A stretch of DNA of 45,197 bases from Chloroflexota bacterium (lineage in GTDB: Bacteria > Chloroflexota > Anaerolineae > UBA4142). Made by a program: the position numbers and the translations under genes. The notes below the pieces were generated by a model that saw only the letters and a program-made list of their open reading frames with translations, had not been told where the DNA came from and searched no databases. This document shows positions 7,523 to 15,575 of this stretch, one piece after another. Numbering within the stretch: position 1 is the first letter of the stretch; every line of letters begins with the position of its first letter. Location: NCBI GenBank assembly GCA_016215025.1, contig JACRMI010000049.1, positions 1 through 45,197 of the forward strand. The letters run 5' to 3'.

Positions 7523-8593
7523 ATGTCAACCGTTCCAACTTTACCGGGCATTACATCCAAAATGATCGACACACCACGCTTGAAAATCCACGCGTTGTTC
7601 AGCGGAAATGAAAGCGCGACACCTGTCATTTTCATTCACGGCAACGCCTCGTCGTCGACGTTCTGGGAAGAGATTATGCTCAAGCTGCCCGCGCAGTATC
7701 GCGGCATCGCGCCCGACTTGCGCGGCTATGGCGACACCGAGGACAAGTTGATCGACGCGACGCGCGGGTTGAAAGATTGGGCAGAAGATATTCTCGCGCT
7801 GGCGCAAGTACTTGGTTTGAAAAAATATCACCTCATCGGTCATTCACTCGGTGGCATGTTGCTGTTCACGCTCGCGCCGATGGCGGGCAGTGCGGTTGCA
7901 TCGATAACGCTTGTCGATCCTGGGTCGCCGTACGGATTTGGCGGAACAAAGGATGTCGATGGCACGCCGTGTGCCGAGGATTTCGCTGGGTCGGGCGGCG
8001 GCGTGGTCAATCCCGAATTTCCGAAACTGATCGCGGCAAAGGATCGTGGCAGTGACAATCCGCAAGCATCGCCACGCGTTGTGATGAATTCGTTCTATTG
8101 GAAGCCGCCGTTCAAACCTGCGCGCGAAGAAGATTTGCTCTCATCGTTGCTCACGGAAAAAATCGGACCCGATAAATATCCTGGCGATTTTGTGCCGTCG
8201 TCGAATTGGCCCAACGTTGCGCCAGGAAAATTCGGACCGATCAACGCGTCGTCGCCGAAATATGTTGGCGACAGCGTCAAGAATTTTATCGCGGCGAATT
8301 ACAAGCCGCCGATTCTGTGGGTGCGCGGCTCGGACGATCAAATCGTTTCCGATAATTCTTTCTTCGATCTTGGCACGCTCGGCAAACTCGGTTTCGTCCC
8401 TGGCTGGCCTGGCGATGCAGTTTGTCCGCCGCAGCCGATGGTTTCGCAAACGCGCAAGGTGCTTGACCAATACAAATCGAATGGCGGCGCGTGCTGGGAA
8501 AAAATCATTGCGGACACGGGACACACGCCTTATGTTGAAAAGCCCGACGAGTTCACGGCGATGTTGGTTGAACATTTGACATTGGCGAAATAA
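7523..8593 (+). CDS. Alpha/beta hydrolase, copy 2 (large)
   Basis: 356 residues. The oxyanion motif is IFIHGNASSS, the nucleophile is Ser108 in GHSLGG, the probable acid is in WVRGSDDQIV and the catalytic His334 is in DTGHTPYVEKP. It is longer than a minimal hydrolase because of a cap region around residues 130-250 rich in Gly and Pro. ATG at 7523 sits behind a perfect GGAGGT site; a TTG at 7511 is in frame but overlaps that site. It is cotranscribed with flanking CoA ligases. The large cap suggests a bulky substrate, but this is inference. Confidence 0.82.
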   Translation: MSTVPTLPGITSKMIDTPRLKIHALFSGNESATPVIFIHGNASSSTFWEEIMLKLPAQYRGIAPDLRGYGDTEDKLIDATRGLKDWAEDILALAQVLGLKKYHLIGHSLGGMLLFTLAPMAGSAVASITLVDPGSPYGFGGTKDVDGTPCAEDFAGSGGGVVNPEFPKLIAAKDRGSDNPQASPRVVMNSFYWKPPFKPAREEDLLSSLLTEKIGPDKYPGDFVPSSNWPNVAPGKFGPINASSPKYVGDSVKNFIAANYKPPILWVRGSDDQIVSDNSFFDLGTLGKLGFVPGWPGDAVCPPQPMVSQTRKVLDQYKSNGGACWEKIIADTGHTPYVEKPDEFTAMLVEHLTLAK

Positions 8594-8594
8594 T

Positions 8595-8618
8595 GTAGGG
8601 CAATTTGCCAAATTGCCC
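8595..8618. repeat. Short palindrome, three-base loop (GTAGGGCAATTT type)
   Basis: Perfect 9-bp stem: GGGCAATTT at 8598-8606, loop GCC, AAATTGCCC at 8610-8618, preceded by GTA. Same design as the palindromes at 10385, 19262, 28035, 29925, 31572 and 38066. Confidence 0.75.
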
Positions 8619-8632
8619 AACGGAGAATCAAG

Positions 8633-10156
8633 ATGTACGGCATTGGATTTTGGCTCTACAAACACGCAAAACTTCATCCTAATCGAGTGGCGGTTATCAC
8701 GCCTGAAAAAACGTACACGTACGGCGAATTAAATCGCGAGGTCAATCGTGTCGCGTGCGCGCTGACAGCGCTCGGCTTGAAAGAGGGCGACCGCATCGGT
8801 GTACTCTGCATGAACTATCCGCAATTTCTGTGTTTGCTTTTTGGCGCAGGCAAGTTGGGGATTGTCGAGGTCTCGCTCAATTATCGATTGACGCCACCTG
8901 AAATCGCGTACCAAATGAACGATAGCAACGTGCGCGTGTTGTTCGTCGGATCGGAGCAGGCGAGTTACATCGCGCCATTGAAAGAACAAACGAAGGTTGA
9001 AAAAATTTTTGTGCTTGAAGGCGATGCGCCATCAGGTTGCGGCACGTACGCCGACCTCATCCAGAATCAATCCGATGCAGAACCTGGGGAGCTGATTCCC
9101 TGGGACAAGGGCTTGCTCACCGTTTACACATCGGGCACGACAGGCAAACCGAAGGGCGCGGTGCTCACGCACGCCAATCAATTTTGGAATGCGATGAACG
9201 ATATCATTCCGCTGCGCCTTACTGCCGACGATACCGTGCTGACTATTTTGCCGCTTGTGCATGTTGGCGGCGTCGGATTGTTCACGCTGCCCACTTTGCT
9301 CCTCGGCGGAAAAGTGGTGATGCCGCGCAAATTCGATCCTGACGAATCGTTGCGTCTCATCGAAAAAGAAAAAGCGACGGTTGTGATGGGCGTGCCTGCG
9401 ATTTGGCAAATGATCATCGCATCGTCATCGTTCAAGACTGCCGATTTGTCGAGCGTGCGCTATTTTTACAATGGCGGCGACCGTTGCCCGCTCGAAGTTG
9501 TTAAAGCATTTCGTGATCGCGGCTGCACGTTTGGCGGTGGATATGGTTTGACTGAAACATCGCCGACGGCGTTTATGCTCGAACCCGAAGATTTTGTCAG
9601 GGGCACAGAGAACCTGGGATTCATCGGCAAGCCCGCGTTCTTCAACGATGCGCGCTACGTTAGTCTCGATGGCAAGGACGTGCCTGCGGGCGAGGTCGGC
9701 GAGATTTGGTTGCGCGGCGGCAATGTGTTTAATGGATACTTGAATCGTCCCGATGCCAACGCCGAGGTGTTCACCGATGGTTGGTTCCACACAGGCGATT
9801 TAGCGATGCACGATGAAAAAGGGTTCACGTTTGTCGTCGGTCGCTCGAAGGAAATGTTCAAGAGTGGTGGTTTGAATGTTTATCCCGCCGAAATCGAAGC
9901 GGTGTTGAGCAAGCATCCCGCGATTCGCGAGGTGTGCGTAATCGGTGTGCCCGATCCGAAATGGAGCGAAGTGGGCAAGGCGATTGTCGCGCTGAAACCT
10001 GGGACGACGGCGACGCCCGAAGAGTTGGTTGCATTCTGCGATGGACAACTCGCGCGCTACAAGACTCCGCGCAGTGTGGTCTTTGTCGATGTATTGCCGC
10101 GCAATACGCTGGGCAAGATTAATCGGGGCGAACTGAAACAGAAATACAGTGGATAG
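8633..10156 (+). CDS. Acyl-CoA synthetase (AMP-forming), copy 3
   Basis: 507 residues with canonical motifs: YTSGTTGKPKGAVLTH near 164, GYGLTETSP near 305, GWFHTGD near 383, GRSKEMFKSGGLNVYPAEIE and NTLGKINRGEL with the C-terminal lysine. ATG at 8633 follows CGGAGA. It is more similar in its motifs to copies 1 and 2 than to acetyl-CoA synthetases, and the three were probably made by duplication. Fatty-acid, cyclohexanecarboxylate-like and O-succinylbenzoate-like substrates are all compatible; menaquinone genes are not present nearby, which argues against the last. Confidence 0.88.
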   Translation: MYGIGFWLYKHAKLHPNRVAVITPEKTYTYGELNREVNRVACALTALGLKEGDRIGVLCMNYPQFLCLLFGAGKLGIVEVSLNYRLTPPEIAYQMNDSNVRVLFVGSEQASYIAPLKEQTKVEKIFVLEGDAPSGCGTYADLIQNQSDAEPGELIPWDKGLLTVYTSGTTGKPKGAVLTHANQFWNAMNDIIPLRLTADDTVLTILPLVHVGGVGLFTLPTLLLGGKVVMPRKFDPDESLRLIEKEKATVVMGVPAIWQMIIASSSFKTADLSSVRYFYNGGDRCPLEVVKAFRDRGCTFGGGYGLTETSPTAFMLEPEDFVRGTENLGFIGKPAFFNDARYVSLDGKDVPAGEVGEIWLRGGNVFNGYLNRPDANAEVFTDGWFHTGDLAMHDEKGFTFVVGRSKEMFKSGGLNVYPAEIEAVLSKHPAIREVCVIGVPDPKWSEVGKAIVALKPGTTATPEELVAFCDGQLARYKTPRSVVFVDVLPRNTLGKINRGELKQKYSG

Positions 10157-10195
10157 TGGGTAGTGGACGGTGGACAGAAAATTCTGACCACTGGG
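10154..10195. repeat. TAGTGGA heptamer repeat with hairpin
   Basis: TAGTGGG, TAGTGGA, CGGTGGA and CAGAAAA in tandem, then inverted TTCTGACCACTG. Begins at the stop of CoA ligase 3. Confidence 0.65.
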
Positions 10196-10202
10196 AATTA
10201 AA

Positions 10203-10583
10203 ATGATTTCCGTTGGACAAACCTTCATTGAAAAGCATACGCTCGTCCAAGAAGAGTTCAATCGCTTTGCGGCGTTGAGCGGCGATGATAACCCGATTCA
10301 CGTCGATCCAGAGTTTTCGGCGCGGACGCGCTTTGGCAGGACGGTAGCGCATGGAATGTTTTTGTACAGTTTGGTGTGCGGTGTACTTGCGACGCATTTC
10401 CAAAATGCGTCGCAAGTGAGCCAGGACTTGATGTTTTCTGCTCCGTCATTCGTCGGCGAAGAGATTACGATCAGCGCGCGTGTGCTAGATGCCAATGCAA
10501 ACACCATGCACGTTGAGACAATCGTTACTCGACCGAATGGCGAAATCGGTCTGCAAGGCGAGACAACGCTCAAAATAAACTAG
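10203..10583 (+). CDS. MaoC-type (R)-specific enoyl-CoA hydratase, copy 1
   Basis: 126-residue hot-dog protein with the hydratase 2 motif: FAALSGDDNPIHVD gives the Asp28/His33 dyad, followed by FGRTVAHGM. It would hydrate trans-2-enoyl-CoA to (R)-3-hydroxyacyl-CoA. Residues about 62-72 (LATHFQNASQV) are encoded by a perfect 33-bp palindrome and take the place of the loop read as LGNQLPGHGTVYMSQ in copy 3 of this window. The motif residues are intact, so activity may persist. ATG at 10203 has only a weak upstream site. Confidence 0.82.
   Translation: MISVGQTFIEKHTLVQEEFNRFAALSGDDNPIHVDPEFSARTRFGRTVAHGMFLYSLVCGVLATHFQNASQVSQDLMFSAPSFVGEEITISARVLDANANTMHVETIVTRPNGEIGLQGETTLKIN
10385..10417. repeat. 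33-bp palindrome inside maoC copy 1
   Basis: Perfect 15-bp arms (ACTTGCGACGCATTT) around a CCA loop. Eleven codons long, so frame-neutral. It differs from the copy inside glutamate synthase (38066-38098) at only two arm positions, and both are read as ATHFQxASQ. Confidence 0.9.
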
Positions 10584-10585
10584 CC

Positions 10586-10645
10586 ACTGAAGGACACAGA
10601 AACACACAGAATTATTTCTGTGCAATTCCGTGTGATTCTGTGGCA
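10586..10645. repeat. CACAGAA-type inverted repeat
   Basis: Words of the type CACAGAAACACACAGAA, then inverted TTCTGTGCAATTCCGTGTG and ATTCTGTGGC. It fills the gap before the crotonase gene and supplies a GTG at 10640. Confidence 0.6.
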
Positions 10646-10654
10646 AACAAAATT

Positions 10655-11422
10655 ATGACTGAATTGATTCAACTTGAAACGCACAATCAAATCGCCACGC
10701 TGACGCTTAATCGACCAGAGCGGCACAACAGTCTCGTGCCTGAATTCTGTCGTGAGATGTTGAACGCACTAGAAGAAGCGAGTCGTCAGTCGGAATTGCG
10801 CGCGCTGGTGTTGCAGGCAAACGGTCGCTCATTTTCAACGGGCGGTGATGTCAAAGCGTTTTACGATAACCGCGATAACATCAAACCGTACGCGCGCGAA
10901 ATCGTCGGCTTGCTAAATCAAGTTATCGTTGCGATGGTCAAATTGCCAGTGCCAATTGTCGCCGCAGTTCACAGCATCGTCACAGGCGGCTCGCTTGGAT
11001 TGGTGCTGGCATCGGATATTGTGCTGGTCGCGCCAGAAGCTAGCTTCACACCCTTCTATTCTGTCGTGGGCTATAGTCCCGATGGCGGATGGACGGCGAT
11101 GCTTCCGTCGGTGATCGGTCGAAAACGCGTAAGCGACATCCTGATGTTGAATCAGACGATTTCGGCGGAGCAAGCAGTGCAATGGGGAATGGCAAATCGA
11201 ATTATTGCAGCGGATCGAATTAGGGACGAAGCGCGAATCGTTGCTGAATCGATTGCACAGAAAAAGTGGGGCAGCATTCAGCGTACCAAACAATTGCTGT
11301 GGCAAAACACGAATGCGTTGGCGGAATCATTGGAGCAAGAGCGATATCTGTTCTGCGAGCAAATCGTCACTGCGGAAGCATTGAACGGAATGGAAGCGTT
11401 TTTATCGATGAGGACGAAATAA
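10655..11422 (+). CDS. Enoyl-CoA hydratase/isomerase (crotonase family)
   Basis: 255 residues. The CoA/oxyanion-hole signature SFSTGGDVKAF is near 60-70 and TGGSLGLVLASDIV near 112-125. The segment VGYSPDGGWTAMLPSVIG near 140-157 has an Asp in the place where PaaG-like isomerases carry a catalytic Asp, instead of the paired Glu of classic hydratases. Isomerase or a non-hydratase reaction is therefore possible. ATG at 10655 begins the typical MTELIQLE; a GTG five codons upstream lies in repeat sequence. It forms part of the beta-oxidation-like set with the MaoC proteins. Confidence 0.82.
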   Translation: MTELIQLETHNQIATLTLNRPERHNSLVPEFCREMLNALEEASRQSELRALVLQANGRSFSTGGDVKAFYDNRDNIKPYAREIVGLLNQVIVAMVKLPVPIVAAVHSIVTGGSLGLVLASDIVLVAPEASFTPFYSVVGYSPDGGWTAMLPSVIGRKRVSDILMLNQTISAEQAVQWGMANRIIAADRIRDEARIVAESIAQKKWGSIQRTKQLLWQNTNALAESLEQERYLFCEQIVTAEALNGMEAFLSMRTK

Positions 11423-11426
11423 AATC

Positions 11427-11497
11427 TACCACAAAGACACCAAGACACGAAGATAAAACTTGAGATTCTTTGTGCCTTCGTGCCTTCGTGGTTTCAA
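11427..11497. repeat. CCACAAAGACACCAAGACACGAAG inverted repeat
   Basis: Left arm of CACAAAGACACCAAGACACG type; right arm CTTTGTGCCTTCGTGCCTTCGTGGT read inverted. It fills the gap between the crotonase and the second MaoC-like gene. Similar dispersed repeats are common in many environmental bacterial genomes. Confidence 0.65.
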
Positions 11498-11509
11498 TGA
11501 TCGAATGCA

Positions 11510-11875
11510 ATGAAGCAATTCCAAATCGGTCAATCGGCAACGAGCAAACGAATATTCACAGCGGCGGACCTCCGCGAGTATGCGTCGCTTGCGGGAATTG
11601 CAGAAGAGCCACGCGCTGTGCCAGGTCCGTTGCTCGGCGGAATGTTTTCGTGTTTGCTGGGGACGACGTTGCCAGGGCGCGGCACAAATTACTTGAAACA
11701 GCATCTCGAATTTCCACAGCCTGCGTTCGTTGGCGATGAACTGACGGCGACAGTTGAGATTGTGCGCTTGCGACCCGAAAAGAATTTGGTAAATCTTAAA
11801 ACAATTTGTGTCAACGCGCGCGGCGAAATTGTTTGTCGAGGCGAAGCGTTGGTATTCATCAGGGATGTTGAATAA
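11510..11875 (+). CDS. MaoC-like hot-dog protein lacking the catalytic dyad, copy 2
   Basis: 121 residues. The N-terminal FQIGQSATSKRIFTAADLREYASLAG and the second half (LKQHLEFPQPAFVGDELTATVEI) align with the flanking MaoC paralogues. The catalytic stretch is lost: where copies 1 and 3 read SGDxNPxHxD followed by a VAHG turn, this protein reads AGIAEEPRAVPGPLLGGM and is about nine residues shorter. It may be a non-catalytic partner in a heteromeric hydratase, or a thioesterase-like or binding protein. ATG at 11510 overlaps nothing upstream; the 3' end abuts the next gene. Confidence 0.72.
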   Translation: MKQFQIGQSATSKRIFTAADLREYASLAGIAEEPRAVPGPLLGGMFSCLLGTTLPGRGTNYLKQHLEFPQPAFVGDELTATVEIVRLRPEKNLVNLKTICVNARGEIVCRGEALVFIRDVE

Positions 11876-11876
11876 G

Positions 11877-12671
11877 ATGCCAAAGATTCGAGCCAACGGA
11901 ATCGAACTGTACTACGAATTGCATGGACCTGCCGACGCCGATGTGCTTGTCTTGTCGAACGGCGTGTTGATGAGCACGGCCAGCTGGGTCTATCAAACCT
12001 CTGTGTTCTCCAAACAATATCGCGTGTTGCTGTACGATTGTCGCGGACAATGGCAGTCTGATCATCCGAAAGAACCGTACAGCATGGAGCAGCACGCGGA
12101 TGATCTGGCAGCGTTGCTTGACGCGTTGAAAATCGACAAGGTGCATCTTGCTGGAATATCGTACGGCGCGGAGGTGAGTCTAATATTCGCGCTGAAATAT
12201 CCCGAACGCACGCGCAGCTTGTTGCTTTCATCCACCGTTAGCCATGTCGAACCGACGCTTTGCAGCATCATCCAAATGTGGATTGAAGCGGCGAAGCACA
12301 AAGACGTCGAGATGTTTTATCGCGTGACGTATCCATTCAACTTTGCCGAAGCATGGATCGTCGCCAATCCGCAATTGTTGGCGCAGGCCCGCACGCGTTA
12401 CGAATCACTCGATTTTGATGCGGTCGTCAATCTGTGCGAAGCGTTTTTGAAATTGAACATCACCGCCGATTTGCATCGCATCAAAACGCCGACGCTGTTG
12501 ATGGTTGGCGAGCAAGATTCGCTCAAGCCGCGCCATTACGCCGACATCATCGCGCGCGCAATGCCACACGCCGAGTATGTCATCGTTCCAGGTTCGGGAC
12601 ATGCGTTGTGTTGGGAAAAATGGCAGGTGTTCAATAGTTTGGTGCTGGGCTTTTTGGCAAAACAACCGTAG
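11877..12671 (+). CDS. Alpha/beta hydrolase, copy 3 (enol-lactonase-like)
   Basis: 264 residues from the ATG at 11877; an ATG at 11865 is in frame and overlaps the previous stop. The N-terminus MPKIRANGIELYYELHG is typical of PcaD-like hydrolases. The triad is Ser95 (AGISYGAEV), Asp214 (VGEQDSLKP) and His242 (PGSGHALCW). Tight coupling to the MaoC-like gene (one base after its stop) points to cotranslation. Substrate specificity cannot be inferred beyond membership of the CoA-ligase block. Confidence 0.82.
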   Translation: MPKIRANGIELYYELHGPADADVLVLSNGVLMSTASWVYQTSVFSKQYRVLLYDCRGQWQSDHPKEPYSMEQHADDLAALLDALKIDKVHLAGISYGAEVSLIFALKYPERTRSLLLSSTVSHVEPTLCSIIQMWIEAAKHKDVEMFYRVTYPFNFAEAWIVANPQLLAQARTRYESLDFDAVVNLCEAFLKLNITADLHRIKTPTLLMVGEQDSLKPRHYADIIARAMPHAEYVIVPGSGHALCWEKWQVFNSLVLGFLAKQP

Positions 12672-12684
12672 CGCGGGCGGCTCG
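12668..12684. repeat. Half copy of the GTAGCGCGGGCGGCTCG element
   Basis: GTAGCGCGGGCGGCTCG matches, in inverse orientation, the left half of the double hairpin at 30312-30368. It overlaps the stop codon of the hydrolase. Confidence 0.55.
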
Positions 12685-12704
12685 AGCAATGTTGCAAAGG
12701 ATCT

Positions 12705-13124
12705 ATGATGGCAAAATTTTCTGTCGGTCAAACAGCATCGTTTAGCAAAACAATAACCGAGAAAGATGTCGCGACCTTCGCTGAAATCAGTGGCGATAAA
12801 AATCCCGTGCATCTCGACGAAGCGTACGCTCAGCAAACTCGCTTTGGCAAACGGATCGCGCATGGCACGCTGACGATTGGTTTGATTTCGGCAGTGTTGG
12901 GAAATCAATTGCCAGGACACGGCACTGTGTACATGAGCCAGTCGATCAAATTTCTAAAGCCAGTGTACTTTGATGATACGATAACAGCGACGGTTGAGAT
13001 TTTGTCGATTCGTGCGGACAAGGGCATTGTTTCGATCAAGACCGATTGCACGAATCAGCACGGTGATAAAATCGCAGAAGGCGAAGCGGTGGTATTTCAT
13101 CCAGACGCAAAGTCGATGAGCTAA
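12705..13124 (+). CDS. MaoC-type (R)-specific enoyl-CoA hydratase, copy 3
   Basis: 139-residue hot-dog protein, the least modified of the three. FAEISGDKNPVHLDEAYA supplies the Asp31/His36 dyad and FGKRIAHGTL the following turn. It is PhaJ-like and expected to hydrate 2-enoyl-CoA. Two adjacent ATG codons are possible; AAAGGA lies 4 to 8 bases upstream, and the second (12708) has the better spacing. It closes the catabolic block, directly before the ABC importer genes. Confidence 0.87.
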   Translation: MMAKFSVGQTASFSKTITEKDVATFAEISGDKNPVHLDEAYAQQTRFGKRIAHGTLTIGLISAVLGNQLPGHGTVYMSQSIKFLKPVYFDDTITATVEILSIRADKGIVSIKTDCTNQHGDKIAEGEAVVFHPDAKSMS

Positions 13125-13198
13125 TCGAAAGGAGGGATAGCAAAAACGTAAAACGTGAAACGCACATCTCTAATGTCCAATCTCAGATTTCAAATCCC
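13125..13198. repeat. AAACGTG heptamer repeat in the gap before livK
   Basis: AAACGTA, AAACGTG and AAACGCA at 13144-13164, then ATC/TCTAAT-type words with partial inversion (CCAATCTCAGATTTCAAATC). A CGGAGGAGAAG ribosome site follows at about 13198-13208. Confidence 0.55.
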
Positions 13199-13210
13199 GG
13201 AGGAGAAGAA

Positions 13211-14638
13211 ATGAAAAAGATCGTATTAATTGCGCTTATCGCATTGGCTCTGATCGTTGCGGCGTGCGCGTCGCCAACGGCTGAACCTACCAAAGCGCCG
13301 GTCGTATCTTCATCGTCGTCTGTCGCATCCTCGGTTGCGCCAACCGCTGTGCCAGCGACCAAGCCACCGGCACCAACTACCGCACCTTCATCGTCTAGTG
13401 CATCGAGTAGCGCCGCATCGTCATCCGTTGCGGTGTCTTCAGCTTCGAGTGCAGCATCCAGCGCGGCGGGCAAACCATTGAAGGTCGGTTTGATGACGGA
13501 TCGAACGGGCGCACTCGCGATCTATGGTCCCATGCTCGAAAACGGTTTTGCGCTTGGTTTGGAATACGCGACCGGCGGCACGAACACTGTGGGTGGTCGC
13601 CCAATCCAAGTTATTACCAAAGACACCGCGTCGAAAGTCGATGTCGGAACCCAGGTCGCGCGTGACTTGATCGAAAAGGAAAATGTCGATATTTTGGTGG
13701 GTGTGCCTAGCTCGGGTGTGGCGCTCGCCGTGAACGAACTCGCCAAGCAGTACAAGAAAATTTATATCGCTCAACCTGCGGCTGGTACGGAAATCACCGG
13801 CAAGAATTTCAACCCGTACGTTTTCCGCACCTCGCGTTCGAATGAGCAGGATGCACTCGCGAGTGGCGCAGCGTTGTTGAAACTCGGCAAGACGTTTGTG
13901 CAAATCGCTCCCGACTATGCGTTCGGGTACGGTTCGGCAACGGGTTTCTACAATGTGGTCAAAGCTGGTGGTGGAAAATTCCCTGTCAATGACGACAAAG
14001 ACAAAGTTGGCACGATCTATATTCCGCAAGATGCGAAAGACTTTACACCCTATCTGCAAAAAGTACTCGATGCCAAGGCGGAGGTCTTGATCGTTACCTG
14101 GGCTGGCGCTGGCTTTGTGCCATTGTTCCAGCAGATGCAACAACTCGGCGTGTTCAAAGCGATGACGGTCTACACCGGCGTCGGCGATAACCAAACGCTT
14201 AAAGCGGGCTATGCCGATGCGGTCGGTGCCAAGGGCGTCAACGTTTATCACTATACCAATCCCAAGAACCCGGTCAACGATTGGCTGGTCCAGAATCACA
14301 TTGCGAAATTCAAGAACCCGCCGGATTTGTTCACCGAAGGTGGGTTCACTGCCGCGCAAATGCTGGTTGCAGGTCTGAAGGCAACCAATGGCGATCCCGA
14401 TCCGGGCAAGTTGATCAAAGCTTACGAGAGCAGTTTTAGCTTCGATGGACCCAAGGGCAAGTACAGCGTTCGCCCATACGATCACGTTATGCTGCAAACG
14501 ATGTACGTTGTCGAAATCGCAAATGTCACCGATCCCGAATTCAAGTACGTCAAGTTGGTGACTGAGATCAAGCCCGATGAAGTCACGCCGTCCTGTACGC
14601 TGGAAGGTGATTTCAAGAGTCGCTGTCCAGCCAAGTAG
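13211..14638 (+). CDS. Branched-chain amino acid-type ABC substrate-binding lipoprotein
   Basis: 475 residues. Signal peptide MKKIVLIALIALALIVAAC with lipobox Cys19, then a Ser/Ala/Pro-rich linker to about residue 86, then a LivK-like periplasmic-binding fold (KPLKVGLMTDRTGALAIYGP onwards). The protein is predicted to be tethered outside the membrane and to deliver a ligand to the permease. The mature domain resembles binding proteins for aromatic or aliphatic acids as much as for amino acids. It heads a five-gene importer cluster. Given the CoA-ligase block upstream, a carboxylic acid ligand is likely. The start is fixed by a strong GGAGGAG site. Confidence 0.9.
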   Translation: MKKIVLIALIALALIVAACASPTAEPTKAPVVSSSSSVASSVAPTAVPATKPPAPTTAPSSSSASSSAASSSVAVSSASSAASSAAGKPLKVGLMTDRTGALAIYGPMLENGFALGLEYATGGTNTVGGRPIQVITKDTASKVDVGTQVARDLIEKENVDILVGVPSSGVALAVNELAKQYKKIYIAQPAAGTEITGKNFNPYVFRTSRSNEQDALASGAALLKLGKTFVQIAPDYAFGYGSATGFYNVVKAGGGKFPVNDDKDKVGTIYIPQDAKDFTPYLQKVLDAKAEVLIVTWAGAGFVPLFQQMQQLGVFKAMTVYTGVGDNQTLKAGYADAVGAKGVNVYHYTNPKNPVNDWLVQNHIAKFKNPPDLFTEGGFTAAQMLVAGLKATNGDPDPGKLIKAYESSFSFDGPKGKYSVRPYDHVMLQTMYVVEIANVTDPEFKYVKLVTEIKPDEVTPSCTLEGDFKSRCPAK

Positions 14639-14640
14639 TC

Positions 14641-14710
14641 GGATAGTCGTATAGTCAATCAGTCGCATAGTCGAGTAGTCATTTGCTCGACTATGCGACC
14701 AGAAGACTAG
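14641..14710. repeat. TAGTC octamer repeat with 14-bp perfect hairpin
   Basis: Octamers GTATAGTC, AATCAGTC, GCATAGTC and GAGTAGTC at 14649-14680. GTCGCATAGTCGAG (14662-14675) pairs perfectly with 14686-14699. It fills the livK-livG gap. Confidence 0.8.
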
Positions 14711-14717
14711 GGGATTT

Positions 14718-15479
14718 ATGGATCAAATCATTCTCGAAGCGGAACATTTGCGAAAAGATTTTGGTGGACTTGTCGCCGTACAGGACGTGTCACTGAAAGT
14801 ATGCGCCGGCTCGCTGCATTCGATCATCGGCCCGAACGGTGCAGGCAAAACGACGTTGTTCAATTTGCTAAGTGGTGTATTCAAGCCAACGAGCGGGCGC
14901 GTGATCTATCGCGGACGTGACATCACGGCTCAACCGCCGCATCGGATCGCGCATCTTGGCATCGGACGCTCCTATCAAATCACCAACGTTTTTCCCAATC
15001 TCAGCGTGGCTGAAAATGTGCGTCTAGCAGCCCAGGCGATGGGACGCGATAGTTTGAATTTGTTTGCGCCCGCCGCACGATTCAAAAATTATACGGAACG
15101 CGCATATCATGTCATCGAGCAGGTCGGGTTGAAAGGCAAAGAGAATTTGCTTGCCAGCGTTTTGCCGCACGGCGACAAACGCAAACTAGAGCTAGGTATT
15201 TTGCTCGCGTCGGACCCCCAAGTATTGTTACTCGATGAGCCAACGGCGGGTATGGCGTCAGAGCAAGTGCCGCAATTGATGGCGCTCATCGCCGAAATTC
15301 GCAAGCAAGGCAACAAGACCATTCTGCTCGTCGAACACAATATGGATGTGGTGATGAACGTGTCGGATGCGATCACGGTGATGCACTATGGGCAAGTGCT
15401 GGCGGAAGGCACGCCCGCGCAAATCGGTGCGAACGAGCAAGTGCAGAAAGCGTATCTCGGTGAGTTGTATCATTCGTAG
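14718..15479 (+). CDS. livG: ABC transporter ATP-binding protein, LivG type
   Basis: 253 residues. Walker A GPNGAGKTT near 39, the Liv-type signature LPHGDKRKLELG near 148, Walker B VLLLDEPTAGM near 168 and the switch His in LLVEHNMD. The C-terminal AYLGE tail is typical of LivG. It powers import together with LivF. ATG at 14718 follows AGGGGATTT. A word-repeat cassette with an S23-type gene separates it from livF, which normally follows directly. Confidence 0.9.
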   Translation: MDQIILEAEHLRKDFGGLVAVQDVSLKVCAGSLHSIIGPNGAGKTTLFNLLSGVFKPTSGRVIYRGRDITAQPPHRIAHLGIGRSYQITNVFPNLSVAENVRLAAQAMGRDSLNLFAPAARFKNYTERAYHVIEQVGLKGKENLLASVLPHGDKRKLELGILLASDPQVLLLDEPTAGMASEQVPQLMALIAEIRKQGNKTILLVEHNMDVVMNVSDAITVMHYGQVLAEGTPAQIGANEQVQKAYLGELYHS

Positions 15480-15480
15480 A

Positions 15481-15541
15481 TGGAAATAATGGAAATCAGG
15501 AGAAAGCAGGAACTGAGGGAAATCAGAGAACGGAGGAGGGC
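15481..15541. repeat. Nine-base-word repeat, left flank of S23 cassette 2
   Basis: Starts one base after the livG stop. Units TGGAAATAA, TGGAAATCA, GGAGAAAGC, AGGAACTGA and GGGAAATCA. Inverted relatives lie at 15897-15940. Confidence 0.7.
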
Positions 15542-15575
15542 GTATGCCGTATGACTATGGGGGAGAAATACGGCG

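Noticed and set aside
13439..14668. 409-codon open frame on the minus strand
   Set aside because: Antisense shadow of the substrate-binding protein gene, caused by its codon use.
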